From contig NZ_CP107947.1 in assembly GCF_036059255.1 (NCBI RefSeq), positions 3,658,001 to 3,722,000 on the forward strand: a stretch of DNA of 64,000 nt. Direction: 5' to 3'. Shown in pieces: positions 56,839 to 64,000 of this stretch. Each line of letters opens with the position of its first letter. Positions within the stretch are counted from its first letter, which is position 1. The notes beneath the pieces were generated by a model, which was not told the origin of the DNA, ran no database searches, and saw only the letters and a program-made list of their open reading frames with translations. Source of the stretch: Micromonospora sp. NBC_00389. Lineage in GTDB: Bacteria; Actinomycetota; Actinomycetes; Mycobacteriales; Micromonosporaceae. The position numbers were made by a program, and so were the translations under genes.

Positions 56839-58596
56839 TTGTTCGGCACGTTGACAGGACGCATCGGAGTGGCCGCCCAGAGCGCGCTGCTGGTGCTGTC
56901 CTACCTGGTCATGCTCGTCGCCGGCGCACTCGGCTGGATCGGTCTGTTCGCCGTTGCCGGGCTGATCGCCGTGCTCGGCGAGTTCGCCCTGTCCCGTTGG
57001 TCGCCGCCGTCACTGCTGCTGCTGGACAAGGTCGGCCTGCACTGGTCGTACCGGCAGCTGACCCGGGACCTCGCGGCCGTGCTGGTGGTCGCCGCGGAGG
57101 TGTCTCTCAGCGGCACCGAGCTGACCTGGCTGCTGGTCCTGCCGGCCACCGTCTGGGTCGTCTCGGTCTTCGCCGGAGCGCTCTCCACGATGATCGACCG
57201 TCGTAACCCGCTCTCCGCCATGGTGCGCAACATCGAGCTGGGTCCGCTGCGCTCGGCCCCCCGGCCGCCGGCCTGGGCGGCCGCGGTCGCCGGGGACCGG
57301 ATGCCCCTGCTCAACGTGCTGCTCGTGCCGGCAGCCGTCGCGGCCGCGGTGCAACACGACCCGACGCCGTTCTTCGTCGCCGCGGTGGTGGCGGTGGTGG
57401 CGACCGGACTGGTGGGCGCGATCATCGCGCTGACCTGGCTGCGTGGCCGGGGTACCGGGCAGGACCCGCTGCTGCCCGCCGTCCAGCGTTGGTTGGACAC
57501 CCACCGGCCCGAGGTGGCGCTCTACTTCGCCGGCCCGGCCAAGGACGTCTACCAGGCGAACATGTGGCTCGCTCCGACCGAGGCGCTGGGCCAGCCCGCG
57601 GTGGTGCTGATGCGCAACCGGGAGGCGTTCCTGGAGTTGGCCGACACCCGGCTGCCGGTGATCTGCGTACCGGCCGGGGTGGACTTCATGAACCTCGAGC
57701 TCAGCAGCGTCCGCGCGGCGCTCTACTCCGCGAACGTCGGCGCGAACATCCACCTGCTCCGCGATCCCGGCATGAAGCACGTCTTCGTCGGGCACGGCGA
57801 CAGCGACAAGCAGGCCAGCGTCAACCCGTACAGCAAGGTGTACGACGAGGTCTGGGTCGCCGGCCTGGCCGGCCGGGAGCGGTACGCCCGGGCCGGGGTG
57901 GGCGTGCTCGACTCGGACATCGTCGAGATCGGCCGGCCGCAGCTGGCCGGTGTGCACACCTTCGGCGCCGAGTCGGTGGACCAGCCGTTCACCGTCCTCT
58001 ACGCGCCCACCTGGGAGGGATGGCTCGACGACGACCCGTACCACACCTCGCTGGTGCTGATGGGGGAGCGGATCGTCAAGGGGCTGCTGGCCACCAATCC
58101 CCGGGTGCGTCTGATCTACAAGCCGCACCCGCTCACCGGGTCGCGGTCCAAGGCTGCCAGGGTCACGCACGAGCGGGTGGTGGATGCCATCCGGGCCGCC
58201 GGCGGCAACCCGAACGCGGCCTCTCTGGACGGGACCGCGCACCTGGTGGTCACCGGCCGCACGCCGGCGCTGTTCGACTGCTTCAACCAGACCGACCTGC
58301 TGATCAGCGACGTGTCCAGTGTGGTCTCCGACTTCGTGCAGAGCCAGCGGCCGTACGTGGTGGCCAACCCGGCCGGCCTGCCGGAGGACGAGTTCCGCCG
58401 GGAGTACCCGACCGCGCGGGCCGCGTACCTGCTCTCCAAGGACTGCGGCGAGCTGGAGAAGATCGTGGCGGTGACCCGGGCCGGCGACGACCCGATGACC
58501 GAGGCCCGCCGGGAGCTGAAGACCTACCTGCTCGGCCCCGCCGAGGCCAACCCGATGGACCGGTTCCAGGAGGAGATCGGCCGTCTCTGCCGCTGA
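56839..58596 (+). CDS. CDP-glycerol/ribitol glycerophosphotransferase-family protein with membrane domain (copy 2)
   Basis: 585 residues from TTG 56839 behind GGAG. A hydrophobic N-terminal ~190 residues (LLVLSYLVMLVAGALGWIGLF) precede a TagF/TagB-like half: VALYFAGPAKDVYQANMW, VFVGHGDSDKQASVNPYSK, VLYAPTWEGWLDDDPYH, RLIYKPHPLTGSRSK and ISDVSSVVSDFVQSQRP. It is paralogous to the 48429-50099 gene, with the same unusual membrane-plus-transferase layout. One copy may prime and the other extend a polyol-phosphate chain, or they may use different polyols. Terminated by a 16-bp perfect hairpin. Confidence 0.87.
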   Translation: MFGTLTGRIGVAAQSALLVLSYLVMLVAGALGWIGLFAVAGLIAVLGEFALSRWSPPSLLLLDKVGLHWSYRQLTRDLAAVLVVAAEVSLSGTELTWLLVLPATVWVVSVFAGALSTMIDRRNPLSAMVRNIELGPLRSAPRPPAWAAAVAGDRMPLLNVLLVPAAVAAAVQHDPTPFFVAAVVAVVATGLVGAIIALTWLRGRGTGQDPLLPAVQRWLDTHRPEVALYFAGPAKDVYQANMWLAPTEALGQPAVVLMRNREAFLELADTRLPVICVPAGVDFMNLELSSVRAALYSANVGANIHLLRDPGMKHVFVGHGDSDKQASVNPYSKVYDEVWVAGLAGRERYARAGVGVLDSDIVEIGRPQLAGVHTFGAESVDQPFTVLYAPTWEGWLDDDPYHTSLVLMGERIVKGLLATNPRVRLIYKPHPLTGSRSKAARVTHERVVDAIRAAGGNPNAASLDGTAHLVVTGRTPALFDCFNQTDLLISDVSSVVSDFVQSQRPYVVANPAGLPEDEFRREYPTARAAYLLSKDCGELEKIVAVTRAGDDPMTEARRELKTYLLGPAEANPMDRFQEEIGRLCR

Positions 58597-58613
58597 ACCT
58601 CGCGTTCGGAGAT

Positions 58614-58649
58614 CCGCGCCCGGCCCGACACCCGTCGGGCCGGGCGCGG
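58614..58649. terminator. Perfect 16-bp hairpin, two-way terminator
   Basis: Arms CCGCGCCCGGCCCGAC (58614-58629) and GTCGGGCCGGGCGCGG (58634-58649), 4-nt loop ACCC, between the convergent TagF-like and DUF952 genes. Confidence 0.9.
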
Positions 58650-58654
58650 TCACG

Positions 58655-58993
58655 TCAGCCCAGCAGGGCGGCCACCGCGTCGGGCACCGGGACGTCGGCC
58701 GGCAACGCCCGCGCCGCCGCCACCGCCGTCACCGGCAGCGGGCCGTACAGGTGCGGGAAGGGTTGCCCGCCCCGCGACGGCTCCCAGCGCAGCGCGTCGC
58801 CCAGCCGCTCCTCCTCGACGCTGAGCAGGGTCAGCCCGCTCGCTCCGCTGAAGTATCGGCTGGCGGTCTGCACCACCTGGTCCGGACCGGAGAGGTGGAT
58901 GAACCCGGACTCGTGGTCCATCGCCGTGCCGGTGAAGGTGCCGGCGGCGAGGGCGTCGTTCCACTCCGCGGTCGGCAGCAGTTTGTAGATCAC
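58655..58993 (-). CDS. DUF952-family protein
   Basis: 112 residues from ATG 58993. Family elements MIYKLLPTAEWNDALAAG, FTGTAMDHESGFIHLSG (a His-Leu-Ser stretch), and WEPSRGGQPFPHLYGPLPV. DUF952 proteins are small and of unknown, possibly glutathione-S-transferase-related, function. Length is normal. Divergent from the small acidic protein gene at 59108. Confidence 0.88.
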   Translation of the reverse strand: MIYKLLPTAEWNDALAAGTFTGTAMDHESGFIHLSGPDQVVQTASRYFSGASGLTLLSVEEERLGDALRWEPSRGGQPFPHLYGPLPVTAVAAARALPADVPVPDAVAALLG

Positions 58994-59107
58994 AGCGGCA
59001 GCCTACGTGCGCCTCGCGGCCGTCCCCGCCCGGTTTTCGCGCGTACCGCCTCGGCCGTCGCCCCCTGCCGGGCATGCTCAGGTGGAGCGGCCGCGGAGGG
59101 GATGGCG

Positions 59108-59419
59108 ATGGAGAGCTACGACGACGACTGGACCGACAGCCAGCGCGCGCTGTACGACGAGTGCTACCGGGCCGGCGGCGAGTGGGCGGACGATCCGGAC
59201 ACCCCGTCCGACGACGTGCAGCACGTGATCAACCTGGCCGAGGCGGACGACGACGCCTTCCAGGACGCCGAGATCGACTACGCACCCCTGGTCGACGCGG
59301 TCACCCAGGCCAGCGGGGTCAACGTCACCAGCGTGCCGGCCCGCCACGACGACCCCGGTTTCCGGGGCTTCACCGACGGCGTCCGGGACGCCACCGCCGA
59401 CGACGTCTTCGGCCTCTGA
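59108..59419 (+). CDS. Small acidic hypothetical protein
   Basis: 103 residues from the second ATG (59108), which is 8 nt after GGAGG; the first ATG at 59102 is too close. Very acidic (SYDDDWTDSQRALYDECYRA, WADDPDTPSDDVQHVINLAE) with a predicted helical repeat-like pattern, and a basic-poor C-terminus (DDVFGL). No family recognised. Good ribosome site supports it. Confidence 0.65.
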   Translation: MESYDDDWTDSQRALYDECYRAGGEWADDPDTPSDDVQHVINLAEADDDAFQDAEIDYAPLVDAVTQASGVNVTSVPARHDDPGFRGFTDGVRDATADDVFGL

Positions 59420-59506
59420 CCGACCCGTCCGGGAGGCGGCCCTCCCGCTCGCGCCCTGCTTCTGCCACCATTCGCTGGACAGCGCTGCGAACGGACGGGG
59501 GCACAG

Positions 59507-60163
59507 GTGCGGATCCTGCTGGTGGAGGACGACCGTCGGGTTGCCGCCGCGCTCTCCTCCGCCCTCACCCGCCGCGGCTACCAGGTCGAGCACGCGGCCA
59601 CCGTCGCCGCGGCGCTCTCCGCCGCTCCGTGCGACCTGGTGCTGCTCGACCTGACCCTGCCCGACGGGGACGGCACCGACCTGTGCCGGGAGCTGCGTCG
59701 GCGCAGCAGCCAGCTCGGGATCATCGCGGTGACCGCGCGGGGCGAGGAACGCGATCGGGTGCTCGGCCTGCGCCTCGGCGCGGACGACTACGTGGTCAAG
59801 CCGTTCTCGATGGTGGAGTTGCAGGCCCGGATCGAGGCGGTGCTGCGCCGGGCCGCGAACACCGCGCCGGAGCGGCACCTGATCGAGGCCGGGGCGGTGC
59901 GCATCGACGTGGCCGCCCGGACGGTGAGGGTGGACGGCCGCGAGGTCACGTTGACCCGCAAGGAGTTCGACGTGCTGCTCTCGCTGGCCCGCCAGCCGGG
60001 GGTGGCGGTGCCCCGCGACCGCATCCTGCTCGACGCCTGGGGCACCACCTGGGCCGACCGGCACACCGTCGAGGTGCACGTCGGGTCGCTGCGCGGCAAG
60101 CTGGGCGACGCCCGCCTGGTGGAGACCGTACGCGGGGTCGGCTACCGGCTGCGCGATGCGTGA
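59507..60163 (+). CDS. OmpR-family response regulator
   Basis: 218 residues from GTG 59507. Receiver domain RILLVEDDRRVAAAL with phosphoacceptor Asp48 (LLDLTLPDGDG) and the conserved Lys in VVKPF; winged-helix domain starts near residue 125 (RTVRVDGREVTLTRKEFDVL...ETVRGVGYRLR). It binds DNA after phosphorylation by the kinase 9 nt downstream. Family-typical length. Confidence 0.95.
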   Translation: MRILLVEDDRRVAAALSSALTRRGYQVEHAATVAAALSAAPCDLVLLDLTLPDGDGTDLCRELRRRSSQLGIIAVTARGEERDRVLGLRLGADDYVVKPFSMVELQARIEAVLRRAANTAPERHLIEAGAVRIDVAARTVRVDGREVTLTRKEFDVLLSLARQPGVAVPRDRILLDAWGTTWADRHTVEVHVGSLRGKLGDARLVETVRGVGYRLRDA

Positions 60164-60172
60164 GGGGCTGCC

Positions 60173-61609
60173 GTGCGCCGTCGACTGGTGATCAGCTATC
60201 TGCTGCTGATGGTGCTCGTCCTCATCGCGTTGGAGAACCCGCTGGCTGTCACCCTGGCCAGCCGCGAGACCGAACAGGTCCGCGCCGACCGGCTCGCCGA
60301 CGCCACCCGGTTCGCCTCGCTGGCCGGGCCGGCGCTGCGCGGCGGCGGGCCTGGCCCGCTCGAAGCGGAGCTGCGCAGCTACGACGAGCTGTACGGGATC
60401 GGCGCGGCGGTCGTCGACCGGGACCGGCGCACCGTGTTCGCCTCGGCGAGCTGGCGGCCCGCCGGGGGGACCGCGACGGCTCTGGACATCGCGCTGTCCG
60501 GGCAGCAGACCAGCACCCCCGCCACGGTCTGGCCGTGGACGGCCGGCGCGGTGGTGGTGGCGGTGCCGATCAACGACGGTGGCGAGGTGCTCGGCGCGGT
60601 GGTGATCGTGACGTCGGTCGACCCGATCCGCCGGGCCGTCACCTCCTGGTGGTTGCTGCTCTTTCTGGCCGGCCTGCTCGCCATGCTGGCCTGCGTACTC
60701 ACCGCGTTCGGGCTGGCCAGCTGGGTGCTGCGCCCGGTCACCGAGCTGGACGCGGTCACCCATGAGATCGCCGAGGGCGATCGGGGTGCCCGGGTGCAGC
60801 ACCGACTCGGCCCGTCGGAGCTGCGCCGGCTCGCGGCCAGCTTCAACCACATGGCCGACGTGGTCTCCGACGTGATGGACCGGCAGCGCGCGTTCGTCGC
60901 GCACGCCAGCCACCAGCTGCGGAACCCGCTCACCGCGTTGCGGCTGCGGGTGGAGGAGCTGGGTCCCAGCCTCACCGACCCCGACGGGCGCTCCGAGCAC
61001 CGGCTGGCGCTGGAGGAGACCGACCGGCTGGCGCTGGTGCTCGACGCGCTGCTCACCCTGGCCCGGGCCGAACGCGAGGAGAACGAGCGGGTCACCGTGG
61101 ACGCCGCCGCCGTGGCCGCGTCCCGGGTGGCCGCGTGGGCGCCGTTGGCCCGGCACCGGTCGGTCGCGCTGCGGCTCGCCACGAGCGACGCCCCGGCGTA
61201 CGCCCGGACCGTGCCGACCGCCGTCGACCAGGCTCTGGACGCATTGATCGACAACGCGGTGAAGTTCAGTGGGGCCGGCGGGGCGGTGACGGTGACCGTG
61301 GCCCGCCGAGACCAGGGGGTGGCTCTGGAGGTGCGGGACACCGGCCCGGGGATGACCGAGAGTCAGCTCGGGCAGGCCACCGAGCGGTTCTGGCGGGCAC
61401 CGGACGCACAGAACGTGGACGGCGCCGGGCTCGGCCTGACCATCGCCGCGGTGCTGGTGGACGCCTCCGACGGGCGACTCACCATGCGACCGGGGGAGCG
61501 GCGCGGGCTGGTCGCCGCCCTGTGGTTCCCGGCGCCCGCACCCGACCCCGAAGCCGACCCGGCCGACGGGGAACCGACCGCCGACCTGCGGCCCGCCCCG
61601 GCTCGGTAG
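60173..61609 (+). CDS. Sensor histidine kinase
   Basis: 478 residues from GTG 60173, 9 nt after the regulator. One N-terminal membrane segment, an extracytoplasmic sensor region (~30-160), a second membrane helix (WWLLLFLAGLLAMLACVLTAF), HAMP-like LRPVTELDAVTHEIAEGDRG, phosphoacceptor His in FVAHASHQLRNPLTALR, and ATPase boxes DNAVKFSG, DTGPGM and GAGLGLTI. Its tail abuts the TAXI binding protein gene (opposite strand), suggesting that the binding protein is a sensory partner. Confidence 0.93.
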   Translation: MRRRLVISYLLLMVLVLIALENPLAVTLASRETEQVRADRLADATRFASLAGPALRGGGPGPLEAELRSYDELYGIGAAVVDRDRRTVFASASWRPAGGTATALDIALSGQQTSTPATVWPWTAGAVVVAVPINDGGEVLGAVVIVTSVDPIRRAVTSWWLLLFLAGLLAMLACVLTAFGLASWVLRPVTELDAVTHEIAEGDRGARVQHRLGPSELRRLAASFNHMADVVSDVMDRQRAFVAHASHQLRNPLTALRLRVEELGPSLTDPDGRSEHRLALEETDRLALVLDALLTLARAEREENERVTVDAAAVAASRVAAWAPLARHRSVALRLATSDAPAYARTVPTAVDQALDALIDNAVKFSGAGGAVTVTVARRDQGVALEVRDTGPGMTESQLGQATERFWRAPDAQNVDGAGLGLTIAAVLVDASDGRLTMRPGERRGLVAALWFPAPAPDPEADPADGEPTADLRPAPAR

Positions 61610-61612
61610 CGG

Positions 61613-62578
61613 TCAGGGCTTGGCCGCGCGGTACCAGGCGGCGGCCCCCGGGTGCAGCGACAGCGGCGCGGTGGCGATCGCCGAGCGGGGGCTCATCTGC
61701 CCCGCCGCCGGATGCGCGGCGCCCAACTCGGCCCGGCGCTCCATCAGCAGCCGGGTCACCTCCCGGACCAGCCGCTCCGGCAGGTCGGCCCGGACGATCA
61801 GGTAGTTCGGGTCGGCCACCGTGGTCACCGGGTCCACGCCGTACACCGAGCGGGGGATGTCCCGGGAGACGTAGACCTGGCCGTAGCGGGCGCGCAGCGG
61901 CTCCGTCCACTCGCCGAGGTCCACGATTCGGGTGGCGCTGCGTCCGGCCAGCTCCTTGATGCCCTGCACCGGCAGTCCGCCGGAGAAGAAGAACGCGTCG
62001 ATCTCCCCGGCGCGGAGCGCGGCCACCGAGTCGTCCAGCCCGAGCCGCTCCCGGAGCACCCCGTCGCCGCCGAGCTGGGCCACCTCCAGCAGCCGCATCG
62101 CGGTGATCTCGGTGCCTGATCCGGGTGCGCCGACGGAGACCCGCCGGCCGCGCAGGTCGGCGACCGTGCGGACCGGCCCGCCGCCGGTGGTGACCAGGTG
62201 CAGCTGGTCGTCGTACACCCGGGCGACAGCGTTGACCGACGGGCTTTCCGAGGTGGTGGTGGGCAGCACGTCGGCCTGGGTGAAGCCCAGTTCGGCTGCT
62301 CCGGAGCCGATCAGCCGGACGTTCTCCGCCGAGGCGGCGGTGACCACCACGGTGGCCCGCACGTTGGGCAGCTCCCGGTTGAGGATGGCGGCCAGGGACT
62401 GCCCGAAGGCGTAGTAGACGGCGGTCGGGCTGCCGGTGGCGATCCGGATCGGCAGCGGCTCGGCCTGGGCGTCCCGGCAACTGGCGGCACCGGCCACGGT
62501 TGTGGCCAGCAGCAGCGCCAGCAGCGCGGCCATTCCCACGCGGCGGCGGCCGAGCCGGCCGGACGAGGTACGACTCAC
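61613..62578 (-). CDS. TAXI-family TRAP-transporter-type solute-binding lipoprotein
   Basis: 321 residues from GTG 62578 (another GTG three codons earlier, 62587, is possible). A membrane or lipoprotein signal with lipobox AGAASC, then IRIATGSPTAVYYAFGQSLA, the hallmark start of TAXI proteins (bound-ligand Gly/Ser loop), and VTTGGGPVRTVADLRGRRVSVGAPGSGTE. No TRAP permease genes are adjacent. Its stop is 3 nt from the histidine kinase stop, so it may supply ligand to that sensor rather than to a transporter. Confidence 0.88.
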   Translation of the reverse strand: MSRTSSGRLGRRRVGMAALLALLLATTVAGAASCRDAQAEPLPIRIATGSPTAVYYAFGQSLAAILNRELPNVRATVVVTAASAENVRLIGSGAAELGFTQADVLPTTTSESPSVNAVARVYDDQLHLVTTGGGPVRTVADLRGRRVSVGAPGSGTEITAMRLLEVAQLGGDGVLRERLGLDDSVAALRAGEIDAFFFSGGLPVQGIKELAGRSATRIVDLGEWTEPLRARYGQVYVSRDIPRSVYGVDPVTTVADPNYLIVRADLPERLVREVTRLLMERRAELGAAHPAAGQMSPRSAIATAPLSLHPGAAAWYRAAKP

Positions 62579-62644
62579 GCGGAGCACTGTGCGCTGCCGG
62601 AACGGTGCGCGCAAGCCCCGTTCGGGTGGGTGGGGCGTGCCGGG

Positions 62645-63337
62645 TCAGCAGGCCGGGCGGCGTTCCGGCTCCGTTTCCGAGCCCCGTGCGGCCTCCATCG
62701 CCGCGCTGCGCAGAATCCGCTCCCGGTCCGGCCCGTCGGCGACACTGACCAGGAAGCAGCCGGTGCCGGGGCGGAGCACGGCCGGGACATCGAGCACGGC
62801 CGCGCTACGGATCAACACCGCGGCCAGGTCCCGGTCAGTGAGCCGTACGCCGAGGATGTGCCGGCGGACGTGCCGCCCGCCGGCCAGCAGCGCCGACCGC
62901 CAGGCCGCCGCCGCGAGCCGGGACACCCACCGGCGACGGGCCGGTGAGGCACCGGGCTGCGGCCCACCGAGCAGCTCCCGACGCCCCTGCCACCAACCGG
63001 CGTTCAGCAGCCGGGTGTACGCGCCGTGATGCTCCGGGGGCACCCAGAGCCGGTGCAGCTCGTAGCGGCGGCGCAGGCCGCCGACGGCCACCTCCTGGGT
63101 CACCGGAATGTCCAGCCGGGCGAGCAGCTGCCGCATCCGCTGAGCGGCGTCCTCCCGGTTGAACTCCACTCCCGGCGAGTGCGACCGGAGCGCCGCGGTC
63201 GGCCGGGCGACGGTCGGCAGGGGTGTGCACCGCAACAGGCAGGCGGCCTCGAACGCGTCGCCCAGGGTCAGCCAGTCCAGCGGGGGTGGCGTCGCCGGCG
63301 AGCGGAGCCGGTCGAGCAGGGCGGGTTCACGGGCCAA
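62645..63337 (-). CDS. Hypothetical protein
   Basis: 230 residues from ATG 63337. Arg/Ala-rich and mostly helical, without membrane segments. Notable segments: DWLTLGDAFEAACLLRC, AAQRMRQLLARLDIPVTQEV and RRRYELHRLWVPPEHHGAYTR. No family recognised. It is 109 nt from the yaaA stop and 66 nt upstream of the TAXI gene on the same strand, so co-transcription with the latter is possible. Confidence 0.65.
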   Translation of the reverse strand: MAREPALLDRLRSPATPPPLDWLTLGDAFEAACLLRCTPLPTVARPTAALRSHSPGVEFNREDAAQRMRQLLARLDIPVTQEVAVGGLRRRYELHRLWVPPEHHGAYTRLLNAGWWQGRRELLGGPQPGASPARRRWVSRLAAAAWRSALLAGGRHVRRHILGVRLTDRDLAAVLIRSAAVLDVPAVLRPGTGCFLVSVADGPDRERILRSAAMEAARGSETEPERRPAC

Positions 63338-63445
63338 CGAGGCGCTCCCTTGTCGGAGTCTGGGTTCCCCTACCGTGACCCCTGCCCTGCCCTTGCGGAA
63401 CTGATCCCGCCCAGCCTTGAGGAAATCTTGCGGCTGGCGACCCGC

Positions 63446-64000
63446 CTACAGCTCGGTGACCACCAGATCCACCTGTCGCGGCCGGCCGGCTGGGGCGGCC
63501 TGCTCCACGACGGTGTGCTTCAGCTCGCGCAGCGTGCCGACCAGTTCCCCGGCGGTTCGCGGCCGGGCGCCGGCGATCAGCAGGTCACGGACCAGCCGCC
63601 CCTTGGTCGCCTTGTTGAAGTGGCTCACCACCGAGCGGACCGGCACACCGTCGACCTCCCGCTCGTGCAGCACCCGCACGGTCACCGTGCGCTCGGCCAA
63701 CTCCCCGCGCGGCGTCCAGGTGGCCGCGTACGAGCCGGAGCGCAGGTCGAGCACCGGCCCGGTGCCGGCCGCAGCCGTCAGGGCCGGCGCCAGCACCGGC
63801 CGCCAGTACGCCGACAGCGCCCCCACGCCGGGCAGCCGGGCACCGATCGGGCAGCGGTACGGCGGGATCCGGTCGGCGAGCCGGACCGCGCCCCACAGGC
63901 CGGAGCTGATCAGGATCGACCGGCGGGCCGCCCGCTGCGCCGCCGCCGGCAACGAGGCCAGCTCCAGCGCCTCGTAGAGCACCCCGGTGTAGATCTGCGC
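63446..64000 (-). CDS. yaaA: Peroxide stress protein YaaA (DUF328), C-terminal part (runs off window)
   Basis: 185 codons are visible; the N-terminus lies beyond base 64000. The frame continues upstream from IYTGVLYEALELASLP, a family motif, then RSILISSGLWGAVRLADRIPP, YRCPIGARLPGVGAL and the C-terminal VVSHFNKATKGRLVRDL. YaaA proteins bind DNA and lower free iron to limit oxidative damage. The internal ATG at 63982 is not the true start. Confidence 0.88.
   Translation of the reverse strand, partial: AQIYTGVLYEALELASLPAAAQRAARRSILISSGLWGAVRLADRIPPYRCPIGARLPGVGALSAYWRPVLAPALTAAAGTGPVLDLRSGSYAATWTPRGELAERTVTVRVLHEREVDGVPVRSVVSHFNKATKGRLVRDLLIAGARPRTAGELVGTLRELKHTVVEQAAPAGRPRQVDLVVTEL

Overview
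The window is high-GC actinobacterial chromosome with frequent GTG and TTG starts, mycothiol-type DinB/DUF664 proteins, a SAM-IV riboswitch and an actinobacterial c-di-AMP riboswitch. Gene content and dispersed palindromic GATCATGA hairpins suggest Micromonosporaceae, probably Micromonospora or a close relative; this is inferred from content, not from a search. No phage, transposase, CRISPR array, tRNA or rRNA was seen. The one genetic parasite recognised is an intein.

Layout. (1) 1-9.3 kb: the start of a sulfur-type amino-acid ABC binding protein, controlled by a SAM-IV riboswitch and a cysteine-containing leader peptide; an APC permease; CorA; a 2H phosphoesterase; a DUF664 protein; a zinc alcohol dehydrogenase; and an SCP2-like protein coupled to a glycogen-debranching-type glycosidase. 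(2) 9.3-19 kb: small membrane and hypothetical genes, DinB, DUF72, two hydrolases, a uridine-kinase-like P-loop kinase and a methyltransferase/permease pair. (3) 19.2-25.1 kb: a type II topoisomerase pair (topoisomerase IV-like B and A); the A subunit carries a 435-residue intein with a LAGLIDADG endonuclease, inserted just before the KYHPHGD active-site region. (4) 25.3-42 kb: TrmH, AlkB, then a large surface-glycan locus. It encodes all six steps from UDP-GlcNAc to CMP-pseudaminic acid (PseB, PseC, PseH, PseG, PseI, PseF), a membrane glycosyltransferase-like protein, a GT2 glycosyltransferase, and an embedded acyl cassette (acyl carrier protein, AMP-dependent ligase, FabG-like reductase, short phosphopantetheinyl-transferase-like protein). 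(5) 42.2-48.4 kb: an acyltransferase-3, secreted or membrane hypotheticals, a c-di-AMP (ydaO) riboswitch ahead of a secreted C39-like cysteine peptidase, a secreted EEP nuclease-like protein and an alpha/beta hydrolase. (6) 48.4-58.6 kb: a teichoic-acid-like locus with two membrane-anchored CDP-glycerol/ribitol glycerophosphotransferase-family proteins, a fused cytidylyltransferase-dehydrogenase (CDP-ribitol type), an ABC-2 exporter, a TetR regulator and a large polytopic membrane protein. (7) 58.6-64 kb: DUF952, a small acidic protein, a response regulator/histidine kinase pair tail-to-tail with a TAXI-type binding protein, a hypothetical protein, and the C-terminal part of peroxide-stress protein YaaA.

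How they fit together: regions 4 and 6 together look like one system for making, activating, acylating and exporting a wall glycopolymer, with pseudaminic acid and polyol phosphate as likely building blocks. The most unusual parts are the ACP cassette inside the pseudaminic acid locus, the topoisomerase intein with an altered block B, the ~37-bp minisatellite next to pseI, and the layered RNA control of the sulfur transporter and the C39 peptidase.
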